The translations under genes were made by a program, and so were the position numbers. 43,385 nucleotides of DNA. Origin: an uncultured Selenomonadales bacterium (GTDB taxonomy: Bacteria > Bacillota > Negativicutes > Selenomonadales > Selenomonadaceae). Positions 19,357 through 27,006 of this stretch are shown in pieces. The notes beneath the pieces were generated by a model that saw only the letters and a program-made list of their open reading frames with translations, was not told the DNA's origin and searched no databases. The stretch covers positions 1 to 43,385 of the forward strand of contig OMWN01000101.1 of assembly GCA_900314765.1 (NCBI GenBank). The letters are read 5' to 3'. The stretch's first letter is position 1. Every line of letters starts with the position of its first letter.

Positions 19357-20778
19357 TTACTGGAGCAGGCTCAGCACTGAGCTGCTGTTTTGGTTTGCCT
19401 GAGCAAGCATGCTCTGGCTCGCTTGCTCGAGCACGTTCATCTTCGTATACTCTGTCATGCTCGCCGCCATGTCAGCATCACGGATGACACTCTCGCTTGC
19501 CTGCGTGTTGTCACGTGCCGTCATGATGTTCGCGCTCGTGTAGCCGAGACGGCTCTCCACCGAGCCAATCTCCGTTGCTTGGTCAAGCGCTTTCTGAAGT
19601 GCAGTCTCAACGACGTTGATGGCAGCATTTGCAGCCTGCTGGCTTGTAGCAACGGTCTTTGGGTCTAAAAGAGAATACTCACCCGTTGCTGATTTTTTCT
19701 GTCCGCCAACATTAAGGTATCCGCCTAAATTATCTTTAAGCCCAAGCGCATACGAGCGCATATCTGTAAGGCCAATTTTAACGGAGCGATTCGCTCTGGT
19801 ACCCGTTTGAAGAACTATCGCATTATCCGGTGATGGATTCTGAGCACGTATTACCTCTTGAAAATTATCAAGCACAGTATTAGCGCTACGGCGAAACTCT
19901 CCGTACCTATCCGTAACGCTTATCGTAAGACCTGAAATCTGGCCTTCGATTCCCGGCCTTGTTGCCTTATATGCTATCGCATTAGCATGATCAGGAGTAT
20001 AAACCTCATTACCGTATTGATCTTTTCCCAAATAAGAAAAATCCTGTGACTGTATCTTACCCCATTTCCCGTAAGTTACCTTCCCCTTCGAAACCTCAAC
20101 ATCGCCTTTATCTCCGTTGACCAAAAGATCTTCCAATTTAAGTTTCTTACCTTTTTCATCAACGACTGGAAAGTCCTTTACATAAGTAATGCCTTGCTTA
20201 ACATAAGAGACCGTAACCCTATCACTTGAAAGTATGCCCAAACTTGTTCCATTATGGTCTTTCAAATCAAGCAATGTTGTTTTAGTAGTAGTTTCACTAT
20301 TGAAGCTTGTATTGACAAGCGTCGTATACGTGCCTGGGTCGAGCACCGTATTATTATGCGAGCCGTCAAGAAGCATCTTGCCGTTGTAGGTCTGCTGTGC
20401 GTTGTAGTCTATCTGGTCGCACATCTGGTCAAACTCACGTTGTATGGTCTCGCGATCCTGCTCTGTGTTCGTGTCGTTCGCTGCATTGATGAGCTTTTCT
20501 TTCATCGTACGAAGAAGTTCTATCGTGTTGTTGACAGCGCCCTCTGCTACCTTGAGCATGGAGTTGCCATTCTCGGTGTTCATGTTGTCCTGATCGAGCG
20601 AACGAATCTGAACACGCATTTTCTCTGATATGGAGAGGCCAGACGCATCGTCAGCCGCGCTGTTGATGCGCATGCCCGATGAGAGCTCAGCCAGCTTCTT
20701 CGACTTTGCCTTCGTATTCTTATTGAGCTGGTTCAGCGTGTTCGTTGCTGACGTGTTGTTCTTTATAACCAATGCCAT
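19357..20778 (-). CDS. fliC: flagellin
   Basis: A 473-residue flagellar filament subunit. The conserved D0/D1 N-terminus shows LNKNTKAKSKKLAELSSG and SAADDASGLSISEKMRVQIR. The C-terminus shows AxNVVETALQKALDQ, RLGYTSANI and ends NQNSSSVLSLLQ. The middle (about residues 140-370) is a variable surface domain. No cleaved signal: it is exported by the flagellar type III apparatus. The ATG follows GGGAGG with 8-nt spacing. The gene is monocistronic with its own terminator and a sigma-28-like promoter. No other flagellar genes lie in the window. Confidence 0.97.
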   Translation of the reverse strand: MALVIKNNTSATNTLNQLNKNTKAKSKKLAELSSGMRINSAADDASGLSISEKMRVQIRSLDQDNMNTENGNSMLKVAEGAVNNTIELLRTMKEKLINAANDTNTEQDRETIQREFDQMCDQIDYNAQQTYNGKMLLDGSHNNTVLDPGTYTTLVNTSFNSETTTKTTLLDLKDHNGTSLGILSSDRVTVSYVKQGITYVKDFPVVDEKGKKLKLEDLLVNGDKGDVEVSKGKVTYGKWGKIQSQDFSYLGKDQYGNEVYTPDHANAIAYKATRPGIEGQISGLTISVTDRYGEFRRSANTVLDNFQEVIRAQNPSPDNAIVLQTGTRANRSVKIGLTDMRSYALGLKDNLGGYLNVGGQKKSATGEYSLLDPKTVATSQQAANAAINVVETALQKALDQATEIGSVESRLGYTSANIMTARDNTQASESVIRDADMAASMTEYTKMNVLEQASQSMLAQANQNSSSVLSLLQ

Positions 20779-20842
20779 GATGGTTGCCTCCCTGATTTAT
20801 CTTGCTGGGCATCCCGCCCGCTTTATTTCTCTTTACACAATA

Positions 20843-20869
20843 TATATCGTAAAATCTCCAAAAATCTTA
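20843..20869 (-). promoter_or_regulatory. sigma-28-like promoter of flagellin
   Basis: On the minus strand TAAG, 15 bp, then ACGATATA. This approximates the flagellar sigma-28 pattern TAAA-N15-GCCGATAA. The start would give a leader of about 60 nt. Confidence 0.55.
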
Positions 20870-20963
20870 AGCACTTTTTTGAAAAATTTTCAAAGATGGG
20901 AAAAAAGGACTAATTTTGCCCTAGTTCATTTATAAATCATTGTTAAATTTTATGATGTAAGTA

Positions 20964-20994
20964 TAAAAGCCTCGGGGTGACGAAGCCCGAGGCT
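20964..20994 (-). terminator. terminator of the small hydrophobic peptide mRNA
   Basis: The minus-strand stem AGCCTCGGGCTTC / GGGGTGACGAAG-type arms (GCCTCGGG with CCCGAGGC) is followed by TTTTATA, 25 bp past the peptide stop. Confidence 0.8.
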
Positions 20995-21018
20995 CTGGCT
21001 AACTGCTGTGCAAGGCCG

Positions 21019-21111
21019 TTACGGACCAATCAGCCAGTAAAACAAAAAATTCGCTACTATCCCTGCAATAACACTTAAAAGGAAATCGCGAATCAGAGAG
21101 AAATTTTGCAC
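21019..21111 (-). CDS. 30-residue hydrophobic peptide, putative type I toxin
   Basis: A short gene starting at GTG (21111-21109), 8 nt after a strong AGGAGG within GGGAGGAGGTGAGACCT. It encodes 30 residues: a short N-terminus (MQNFSLIRDF), then one predicted membrane helix (LLSVIAGIVANFLFYWLIG), then Pro and TAA. It has its own extended -10 promoter and its own terminator, so it is a complete transcription unit of about 180 nt. Its ribosome binding/start region is complementary to the 5' end of a small RNA transcribed divergently (see 21196-21292). That is the logic of type I toxin-antitoxin pairs such as tisB/istR or zorO/orzO. The peptide matches no family I can name; membrane toxicity is inferred. 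Confidence 0.75.
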   Translation of the reverse strand: MQNFSLIRDFLLSVIAGIVANFLFYWLIGP

Positions 21112-21119
21112 AGGTCTCA
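21095..21119 (+). repeat. direct repeat, copy at the peptide start
   Basis: AGAGAGAA then 4 nt then TGCACAGGTCTCA. It covers the GTG start and first codons of the peptide on the opposite strand. The 13-bp core is identical to that at 21206-21218. Confidence 0.9.
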
Positions 21120-21156
21120 CCTCCTCCCAACTGTCAGAGGAAGCACAGCCGAAATT

Positions 21157-21165
21157 AGTATAGCA
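21157..21165 (-). promoter_or_regulatory. extended -10 promoter of the hydrophobic peptide
   Basis: TGCTATACT on the minus strand forms an inverted repeat with the mirror promoter at 21181-21189. The predicted start is about 40 nt upstream of the GTG. Confidence 0.7.
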
Positions 21166-21180
21166 TTTTTTTGCTGACTA

Positions 21181-21189
21181 TGCTATACT
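21181..21189 (+). promoter_or_regulatory. extended -10 promoter of the divergent small RNA
   Basis: TGCTATACT on the plus strand is the exact mirror of the toxin promoter. The two -10 boxes are 15 bp apart, each lying in the other's -35 region, so the promoters probably compete. Confidence 0.7.
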
Positions 21190-21195
21190 ACACAT

Positions 21196-21292
21196 AGAGA
21201 GAATATGCACAGGTCTCAGCGTCAAAGGGATGACCACCCTAGACGCAGTCCCAACGCAAAAAGCCGCTTGTCTTATCAACAGGCGGCTTTTT
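21196..21292 (+). ncRNA. putative antisense RNA antitoxin
   Basis: A transcript from the 21181-21189 promoter would begin near 21196 and end at the terminator 21258-21292, giving about 97 nt. Its first 23 nt repeat the sequence at 21095-21119. Because the two genes are divergent, this makes it complementary to the toxin mRNA across its start codon, with a perfect 13-bp core (TGCACAGGTCTCA). No credible reading frame is present. Pairing would block translation initiation of the peptide. Confidence 0.7.
21258..21292. terminator. bidirectional terminator (small RNA and YbjN-like gene)
   Basis: The stem AAAAAGCCGCTTGT / ACAGGCGGCTTTTT has T-runs in both directions. It serves the small RNA on plus and the YbjN-like gene on minus. 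Confidence 0.85.
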
Positions 21293-21307
21293 CTATTTGC
21301 AAAAATT

Positions 21308-21829
21308 TTATTCTTTTGACCAGACGCACTCCATGAGGTCCTCGTAGACGGCGTCGAGGTGCTGCACGAGGACGCTGAGCATGAGCTGTATCATTTTGCT
21401 GTCGAATGTCTCGTCGACGAATGGCAGGCAGACATCGAGGTAAACGATGCCATCAGGGCGCAGATAATATTTGAAAATTTTATATTGCGCGTTGAGGTCG
21501 TTGAGGTAGTCTTTGATTTTCTCCTGCTTCTTTTTCGAGATGCCGCTCACGACCTGCGTGCGTATGACGGTGAAGACGCTCGTGTCGATGAATATCGCCA
21601 TCGGCAGTATCTGTCCCTTCGTCTCGATGCGCGAGCGGAATATGACGGTCTGATAGTCGTCGTCGAGCGTCTCGGACGAGAAAACGCTGATGTCGTTCTC
21701 CATGAGAAATTCTTGGAACTTCAGCGCCTTCGCGTTTGCCTCGACGCCTTTTTTCTTCTTCGCGCGCGCCGCAGGCTTCGCTTCTTCTTTTATCTCTTTA
21801 TCGTCGCTGTCGATTTTCTTTGCTGCCAT
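21308..21829 (-). CDS. YbjN-like protein with lysine-rich N-terminus
   Basis: About 173 residues. A charged, Lys/Ala-rich N-terminus (about 1-30, ARAKKKKGVEAN) precedes a domain resembling the YbjN family: strands around DDDYQTVIFRSRIE and LPMAIFIDTSVF, a helix KKKQEKIKDYLNDLN, a strand YYLRPDGIVYLDVCLPF, and a last long helix. YbjN domains resemble chaperone-like folds of uncertain function. The ATG at 21829 follows GAGAGGAGC; an upstream in-frame ATG at 21892 has no ribosome binding site. A paralogue lies at 25583-26017 with aligned motifs. Function not known. Confidence 0.75.
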   Translation of the reverse strand: MAAKKIDSDDKEIKEEAKPAARAKKKKGVEANAKALKFQEFLMENDISVFSSETLDDDYQTVIFRSRIETKGQILPMAIFIDTSVFTVIRTQVVSGISKKKQEKIKDYLNDLNAQYKIFKYYLRPDGIVYLDVCLPFVDETFDSKMIQLMLSVLVQHLDAVYEDLMECVWSKE

Positions 21830-21968
21830 GATTTTTGCTCCTCTCAAAAATTTTTCTATTCGTATTATATCGAACTTTATTTTTTCATTCAATATATTTC
21901 AATGGCGCACACAAATTTATTTACACTGTCTACAAATAATGATACAATGACTATGTGAGGTGATGAAA

Positions 21969-22238
21969 ATGCCACAGACAAGCGTGAACATCCGCATGGA
22001 TTCTGAATTAAAAAATCAATTTGAAAACTTTTGCAATGATGTTGGCATGAATATGACGACGGCTTTCAATATTTTTGCCAAGACAGCCGTGCGCGAGCAA
22101 AAAATCCCATTTGAAATCTCCGCGAAAAAAAGCGATCCATTTTACAGCAGCGAAAATATCGCCAGACTGAAAAAATCTATGGCACAGGTTGAGGCCGGCA
22201 AAGCTCATTTCACGGAGCATGAACTCATCGAGGTGTGA
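21969..22238 (+). CDS. RelB/DinJ-family antitoxin
   Basis: An 89-residue antitoxin of a type II module. The N-terminus (TSVNIRMDSELKNQFENFC) is the ribbon-helix-helix DNA-binding part, and NMTTAFNIFAKTAVREQKIPFEI is the classic RelB/DinJ core. The tail (about 55-89) should wrap the toxin. I prefer the ATG at 21969, which follows GAGGTGAT; ATG at 21963 overlaps that site. Its stop lies 2 bp before the toxin ATG, so the two genes are translationally coupled. The module probably autoregulates. Confidence 0.93.
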   Translation: MPQTSVNIRMDSELKNQFENFCNDVGMNMTTAFNIFAKTAVREQKIPFEISAKKSDPFYSSENIARLKKSMAQVEAGKAHFTEHELIEV

Positions 22239-22240
22239 CG

Positions 22241-22504
22241 ATGAGAAAGACATGGCTCGATGCAGCATGGGAAGATTATCTCTATTGGCTGAATCAAGAT
22301 AAGAAAACTCTGAAGAAAATCAATAGGCTTATAGAAGACATTGACAGAAACGGCTACAACTGCACTGGCAAGCCCGAACAACTAAGTGGTGACTTAAGCG
22401 GTTTGTGGAGTGTGCGCATCGATGAGAAAAATCGCATTGTTTTTCGCATCGTCGATGACGCAATAGAAATTTGGCAGTGTGGCTCACATTATCGCGACAA
22501 ATAA
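22241..22504 (+). CDS. yoeB: YoeB/Txe-family mRNA interferase toxin
   Basis: An 87-residue RelE-superfamily ribosome-dependent mRNA endonuclease. The start (RKTWLDAAWEDYLYW) and the end (IEIWQCGSHYRDK, with the catalytic His and Tyr) are signatures of YoeB. The internal GKPEQLSGDLSGLWSVRI and NRIVFRI motifs also fit. The length is normal and no residues are missing, so it is probably active. It is paired with the RelB-type antitoxin rather than the more usual YefM, a mixed combination known from other genomes. Confidence 0.93.
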   Translation: MRKTWLDAAWEDYLYWLNQDKKTLKKINRLIEDIDRNGYNCTGKPEQLSGDLSGLWSVRIDEKNRIVFRIVDDAIEIWQCGSHYRDK

Positions 22505-22512
22505 CGCATACA

Positions 22513-22547
22513 AAAAGCACGAGGCTCGTATTGGACCTCGTGCTTTT
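22513..22547. terminator. bidirectional terminator after the toxin gene
   Basis: The stem AAAAGCACGAGG / CCTCGTGCTTTT has T-runs on both strands. It separates the plus-strand toxin operon from the convergent minus-strand operon that starts at floA. Confidence 0.85.
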
Positions 22548-22562
22548 CTTTTGCATATTCGA

Positions 22563-23447
22563 TTATTTTCTTCTCTGCTCGTCGGACAGATACCAACGAA
22601 TGATGGCCTGTGTGCCATCGTCCTCCATGCCCCGTGCCGCGAGCTCGTCATAAAGACGCTTTGCGAGCTTGAGCCCCGGGAGGTCGAGGTTCATTTCTGT
22701 CGCGGACTCGATGGCGATGCGCATGTCTTTGATGAAATGCTTGATGTAAAATCCCGGCGCGCTGTCGCCTTTTATCATGCGCGGGCCGAGATTTGAAAGC
22801 GACCACGAGCCAGCGGCGCCGCCCGAGATGGTCTCGAGGACTTCTGTCGCGTCGAGTCCCGCTTTTTCCGCGTAGACGATTGCCTCGGCGACTCCCATCA
22901 TGCCAGAGGCTATGGCTATCTGATTCGCCATCTTCGTGTACTGGCCACTGCCTGCCTCACCGAAATAGCGTATCGTGCGGCCTATGCACTCGAACATCGG
23001 CAGCACCGCGTCATACGCAGCTCTGTCGCCGCCTACCATGATGACGAGCGAGGCATTTCTCGCGCCGATGTCGCCGCCCGACACAGGCGCATCGAGCGCG
23101 GCAATGCTCCGTCTTTTCGCCTCGGCGTAGATTTTCTTCGCAAGCTTCGGGCTCGACGTCGTCATGTCGATGACGTAGCCGCCTTTTTTCGCTGAAAGTA
23201 TGCCGTGCTCGCCGAGGTAGACTTCCTCGACGTCCTTTGGAAATCCGACGATTGTGATGACTATGTCTGATGCGCTCGCGACGTCGGCAGGATTCTCGAC
23301 CCATTTCGCGCCGCGCGCGATGAGCGTGTCCGCTTTCGACTTCGTGCGGTTGTATACGGTGAGCGCGTAGCCCGCGTCCAAAAGGTGCGACGCCATCGCC
23401 GCGCCCATCACGCCGAGCCCGATGAATCCGACTGTTGGTTTAGACAT
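22563..23447 (-). CDS. NAD(P)-dependent beta-hydroxyacid dehydrogenase (GarR/HIBADH family)
   Basis: A 294-residue enzyme of the 3-hydroxyisobutyrate dehydrogenase / tartronate semialdehyde reductase family. It has the N-terminal Rossmann motif VGFIGLGVMGAAMASHLL and NRT, which favours NADP. The substrate-binding signature DAPVSGGDIGARNASLVIM follows, then the catalytic lysine in YTKMANQ. The C-terminus is the helical dimerisation domain (GFYIKHFIKDMRIA). Length normal. It overlaps the upstream gene by 8 bp and ends the floA operon. The exact substrate cannot be fixed from sequence. Confidence 0.88.
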   Translation of the reverse strand: MSKPTVGFIGLGVMGAAMASHLLDAGYALTVYNRTKSKADTLIARGAKWVENPADVASASDIVITIVGFPKDVEEVYLGEHGILSAKKGGYVIDMTTSSPKLAKKIYAEAKRRSIAALDAPVSGGDIGARNASLVIMVGGDRAAYDAVLPMFECIGRTIRYFGEAGSGQYTKMANQIAIASGMMGVAEAIVYAEKAGLDATEVLETISGGAAGSWSLSNLGPRMIKGDSAPGFYIKHFIKDMRIAIESATEMNLDLPGLKLAKRLYDELAARGMEDDGTQAIIRWYLSDEQRRK

Positions 23448-23997
23448 GTTTTTGCCTCCTCTGTAGTGCTTTTGGTTTGTCCAATATGATAGAGTACGCT
23501 ACCGCTTTTCTCATTTCCTCAGCCGTGAACCTCGGCCGCCGTGGCCGCGCGCTCTCTCCGCTGATGCTCGCCTCGTATGACGCGCGCTCCGCCGCCTGTA
23601 TCTCGTCGTCTATCCTTCGGCGGCCTTCGCGGTATGCCTCGTAGCCTTCACGCTCCTCGCGCTGCTCCTCGAGCTCGATGGCACGCGAGTCTGGTGCCAT
23701 TTCCTCGCGGAATACGCCGTCCGCGCCCTCTTTTGACTCTATGGGCTCTATCGTATTATCTTCGACAAATCCGCCCTCTGTGTCGAGCTTTTCGCTCTCT
23801 GGCGCGCCCTCAATGTGCGGTATCTCGAAATCAAGCGGCTCCGCGCTCTGTTGCTCCAATGGGTCTGACGTTGGCGCGTCTCCGTTTGGAATCTGATTTT
23901 CTTGTTCTGTTGGCTCCGTCGACTGACGGCGTTTCTTTTTTGAGAAAATCGTGCGCAGGAAGAGGAACGCGATAATGGCGATGATTATGTTTGACAT
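23440..23997 (-). CDS. small single-pass membrane protein of unknown function
   Basis: A 185-residue protein I do not recognise. Residues 2-18 form one membrane helix (NIIIAIIAFLFLRTIF), followed by a basic KKKRR stop. A long acidic, Pro/Glu-rich, probably disordered region (25-135) follows. The C-terminal 40 residues look folded, with FTAEEMRKAVAYSIILDKP as the most conserved-looking part. It lies 15 bp after floA and overlaps the dehydrogenase gene by 8 bp, so it is co-transcribed and may work with the FloA membrane platform (inference from position only). Confidence 0.7.
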   Translation of the reverse strand: MSNIIIAIIAFLFLRTIFSKKKRRQSTEPTEQENQIPNGDAPTSDPLEQQSAEPLDFEIPHIEGAPESEKLDTEGGFVEDNTIEPIESKEGADGVFREEMAPDSRAIELEEQREEREGYEAYREGRRRIDDEIQAAERASYEASISGESARPRRPRFTAEEMRKAVAYSIILDKPKALQRRQKHV

Positions 23998-24012
23998 GAT
24001 GCCACCATCTCA

Positions 24013-25005
24013 CTATTTCACGGGTGCGGTCGGCGTCGATGGCGCGCCTGTGCCACCTATGGCCTCGCGCATGTCGGTGTCGGCCTTGATGTTGCGGAGG
24101 TTGTAGTAGTCCATGACGCCCATGTTGCCGCTTCTGAGCGCCTCGGCCATCGCATGCGGCACCTCTGACTGCGCCTCGACGACCTTTGCCTCCATCTCCT
24201 GCGTGTAGGCTTTCATTTCCTGCTCCTTCGCGACGGCCATCGCACGACGCTCCTCGGCCTTCGCCTGCGCTATGCGCTTGTCGGCCTCGGCCTGGTCCGT
24301 CTGCAGCTGCGCTCCGATGTTGCGCCCGACGTCGACGTCCGCGATGTCGATGGAGAGTATCTCGAAAGCCGTCCCCGCGTCGAGACCTTTCTCGAGCACG
24401 GTCTTTGATATGTCGTCTGGGCTCTCGAGCACGTCGTTGTGGCTCGCCGATGAGCCGACGGTCGTGACGATGCCCTCGCCGACGCGCGCGATGATGGTTG
24501 GCTCGCCCGCGCCGCCCACGAGGCGATCAATATTCGCGCGGACGGTGACACGCGCCTTTATTTTGAGCTCTATGCCGTTTTTCGCGACGGCAGAGACGAC
24601 TGGCGTCTCTATGACTTTCGGATTGACGCTCATCTGCACAGCCTCAAGCACGTCGCGCCCCGCGAGGTCTATGGCCGCCGAGCGCTCGAACGGCAGTGGT
24701 ATCTGTGCGCGATGTGCCGCAATGAGCGCATCGACGACTCTGTCGACATTGCCGCCCGCGAGGTAGTGCGCCTCGAGCTGATTGACGGAGACGTCAAGCC
24801 CCGCCTTATTCGCTTTGATGAGCGGGAGCACGATGCGCTGCGGCACGACACGGCGCAGGCGCATGCCCACGAGCGTGAATATGCCGACATGGACGCCCGC
24901 CGCTATGGCCGAAATCCACAGGCCAATCGGCACAAAGTGCAGAAAAAGCATGACCGCCGCAATGATGACGACGAGAGAAAATCCCGAGCCAATCAAAAAA
25001 TCCAT
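24013..25005 (-). CDS. floA: flotillin-like protein FloA
   Basis: A 330-residue membrane scaffold protein of the FloA (YqfA, UPF0365) family, which organises functional membrane microdomains. Two hydrophobic N-terminal segments (about 5-27 and 29-48) are followed by the SPFH-type core ([35 protein letters not shown]). A long Ala/Glu-rich helix carries the EA-type repeats ([21 protein letters not shown] split over 205-250). Length matches the family. It heads a three-gene operon with the small membrane protein and the dehydrogenase. Confidence 0.95.
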   Translation of the reverse strand: MDFLIGSGFSLVVIIAAVMLFLHFVPIGLWISAIAAGVHVGIFTLVGMRLRRVVPQRIVLPLIKANKAGLDVSVNQLEAHYLAGGNVDRVVDALIAAHRAQIPLPFERSAAIDLAGRDVLEAVQMSVNPKVIETPVVSAVAKNGIELKIKARVTVRANIDRLVGGAGEPTIIARVGEGIVTTVGSSASHNDVLESPDDISKTVLEKGLDAGTAFEILSIDIADVDVGRNIGAQLQTDQAEADKRIAQAKAEERRAMAVAKEQEMKAYTQEMEAKVVEAQSEVPHAMAEALRSGNMGVMDYYNLRNIKADTDMREAIGGTGAPSTPTAPVK

Positions 25006-25090
25006 ATTGACCTCCTAACGAGAAAAATCGTGAGTTTGCGAAAAGCTTGTGTCCAGTTTTCGCCTACCACTTCAAAAGATGTCAAGTGCA

Positions 25091-25381
25091 ACCCTCTCCG
25101 CCTCGCATTCGCTCGCGCAAACATGCCACTGGCATGTTTGCCCCCCATTGGGGAGGCTGGCTCCACAGATTCTGTGATTATTTACTTTAGCTGAAATCGA
25201 CTAGTTGCTCTGTCTGTAAAGTGAATGGCTGATGTTTATTTTTTACAACATCGTAAAACAGTAGCCCTACTTGCCTACCAGTAAATTGAAGGACTGTCAT
25301 TCACTTTCGATTACATCGTAAAGCATCGCTTTCGCTATGCCTCCCACTCTGGGGGAGGTGCCCCGCAGGGGCGGAGAGGGT
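25091..25381. repeat. MITE-like element, copy 2
   Basis: Starts ACCCTCTCCGCCTCGCATTC, ends GGCGGAGAGGGT, with inner palindromes at both ends (CATGCCACTGGCATG is extra here). The right half (from ACTGTCATTC through CATCGCTTTCGCTATGCC) matches copies 1 and 5. Together with the hairpin at 25410-25558 it accounts for the 577-bp gap between floA and the next gene. No gene seen inside. Confidence 0.85.
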
Positions 25382-25409
25382 CTTCACAAGCTCATAAATT
25401 TGGGTTATC

Positions 25410-25558
25410 CTCGAGGCGATGCCAGTCCGAAGTAACTTAGCAATTTCTTACAAGCTCTTTAGCTGGCTCCGAAGCGGCATGTTTTCGCTTTTGCCGCGAG
25501 GAGTCCAGCATTAGAGCTTGTCGAAATTGCGCAGTGGATGAGGACTGGCGTCGCCGAG
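25410..25558. other. long imperfect hairpin of about 149 nt
   Basis: Two arms pair over most of their length: CTCGAGGCGATGCCAGTCC with GGACTGGCGTCGCCGAG, AATTTC..CAAGCTCT with AGAGCTTG..GAAATT, and GCTGG-CTCC..GCGGCA with TGCCGCGAGGAGTCCAGC. The loop is rich in T. It lies just after the stop of the YbjN-like gene on the minus strand. There is no T-run and no reading frame of note. It could be a structured 3' UTR, a processed small RNA or a mobile palindrome. Confidence 0.7.
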
Positions 25559-25582
25559 TCATTGTCATCTATTTTACAATTC

Positions 25583-26017
25583 TCATGCCCAAATGGAATG
25601 CATGATGTCCTTGTATGCCTCATTCAGATGGCGAATGATGACGTCGAACATCGCGTAGACCATTTCGCCGACGCTTTCTTCTTCGTCGGACGATATGAGG
25701 CACACGTCGAGGATGAGAGAGCCCGCCTCGTCGATGTAGTATTTTATGGCCTTGTAGCGGCGGTTGTAGCTGTCGAGGAGGCGCAGCACCTCTAGCTGAT
25801 TTTTCTCGGTCATGACTTTCGGCGCGACAAGTATGCGTATCATGCCGTAGACCGATTTGTCGAAAATGACTGCCGTTGGCAGCTTGTTGCCATTGATGTC
25901 GAGCTGCGAGCGATAGATGACGGTGTCGAAGTCATCCTCGAGCTCCTCGACTTTGAAAACGTCCTCGATTTTCTGCTCATCAAGGTATGATTTGAATGTC
26001 TCTGCTTTCTTGTTCAT
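25583..26017 (-). CDS. YbjN-like protein, second paralogue
   Basis: A 144-residue protein aligned with the one at 21308-21829. The match runs through FKSYLDEQKIED / FQEFLMENDI, LEDDFDTVIYRSQL, LPTAVIFDKSVYGMIRILV, YYIDEAGSLILDVCLI and the final helix IRHLNEAYKDIMHSIWA. It lacks the Lys-rich N-terminal extension. The start ATG follows AGGAGACGA. It lies downstream of yqeY on the same strand. Function unknown; probably a small cytoplasmic chaperone-like or sensory protein. Confidence 0.72.
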   Translation of the reverse strand: MNKKAETFKSYLDEQKIEDVFKVEELEDDFDTVIYRSQLDINGNKLPTAVIFDKSVYGMIRILVAPKVMTEKNQLEVLRLLDSYNRRYKAIKYYIDEAGSLILDVCLISSDEEESVGEMVYAMFDVIIRHLNEAYKDIMHSIWA

Positions 26018-26062
26018 GGTGAGTCTCGTCTCCTTTTTGAGGCGCAGTGATGAGCTGCGCTT

Positions 26063-26515
26063 TTATTTTGCGAGCAGCTCGCGGACGATGGTGTTCACGA
26101 CTTTGCCGTCAGCGCGGCCCTTCGTCTTCGGCATGATTTCCTTCATGACCTTGCCCATGTCCTTCGGCGTCGTCGCGCCGACCTTCTCTATGGCCTCGGC
26201 GACAAGCTTTCTTATCTCATCCTCGCCCATCTGCTCAGGGAGATACCCCTCGAGGATTTTGATCTCGGCCTCATTCTGGTCGACGAGGTCCTGCCTGTTG
26301 CCCTTCTTGAATTCCTCGATGGAGTCGCGGCGGCTCTTGACTTCCTTCGCGATGACGCCGAGCACGTCCTCATCCGTGAGCTCCTTTTTGCCGTCGATCT
26401 CCTGCTGGCGAATGGCGCCGCGCACGAGGCGAATGACGGAGAGGCGGAGCTTGCCTGCCTCCCTTTCCTTCATTGCGGTCTTCATATCTGCTGTCAGTTG
26501 TTCCTTGAGTGTCAT
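26063..26515 (-). CDS. yqeY: GatB/YqeY domain protein
   Basis: A 150-residue protein homologous to the C-terminal tRNA-binding domain of the GatB amidotransferase subunit. Motifs include KLRLSVIRLVRGAI, EEFKKGNRQDLV, LPEQMGEDEIRKLV and GKVMKEIMPKTKGRADG. In Firmicutes it commonly follows rpsU, as here. I chose ATG 26515 (MTLKEQLTADMK), the usual family start, with AGAAGG upstream; an ATG six codons earlier lacks a ribosome binding site. Its cellular role is not established. Confidence 0.92.
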   Translation of the reverse strand: MTLKEQLTADMKTAMKEREAGKLRLSVIRLVRGAIRQQEIDGKKELTDEDVLGVIAKEVKSRRDSIEEFKKGNRQDLVDQNEAEIKILEGYLPEQMGEDEIRKLVAEAIEKVGATTPKDMGKVMKEIMPKTKGRADGKVVNTIVRELLAK

Positions 26516-26600
26516 TTGTATAGCCTTCTTCATTCTGTGGAAATGCTGATGAAGTGAGATTATCCTCGCCCATCATCGTTTCCCTCTATTTTCGTCAATA

Positions 26601-26650
26601 AAACACAAAAACGCCGGCGCGTCACTCTTGCCGAGCGGCCGCACCAGCGT
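26601..26650 (-). terminator. rpsU terminator
   Basis: The minus-strand stem CGCTGGTGCG / CGCGCCGGCG, with two G-U pairs, is followed by TTTTTGTGTTTT. It would limit read-through from rpsU into yqeY. Confidence 0.65.
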
Positions 26651-26684
26651 CCATTGCTTTTCTCAGCACTGGGCATAGCTATGC

Positions 26685-26867
26685 TCAGGCTCTGTACTTC
26701 CTTTTACGTGCAGCCTCCGACTTCTTCTTGCGACGGACGCTGGGTTTCTCATAATGCTCACGTTTGCGTACCTCTGCGAGGGTGCCCGCCTTCTGGCACG
26801 TGCGCTTGAAGCGGCGAAGCGCGCTGTCGATGCTCTCATTCTTGCCGACTTTGACTTCGTTTGCCAA
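26685..26867 (-). CDS. rpsU: 30S ribosomal protein S21
   Basis: A 60-residue, very basic ribosomal protein that binds near the 3' end of 16S rRNA and helps base-pairing with Shine-Dalgarno sequences. Characteristic sequence: [32 protein letters not shown]. Normal length. A GGAGG precedes the ATG closely. Confidence 0.97.
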   Translation of the reverse strand: MANEVKVGKNESIDSALRRFKRTCQKAGTLAEVRKREHYEKPSVRRKKKSEAARKRKYRA

Positions 26868-27006
26868 TCTATATTCCCCCCCTCCAAATTAGCTGGGAGT
26901 GTAATGCGTTTCAGAAATTACACCGCTATATTATACACATTTTTAGAGAAGTTCGCAATATGTATTTGTATATTTTTGTGGACGCCCTGTCTCTAGACTC
27001 GCCACA

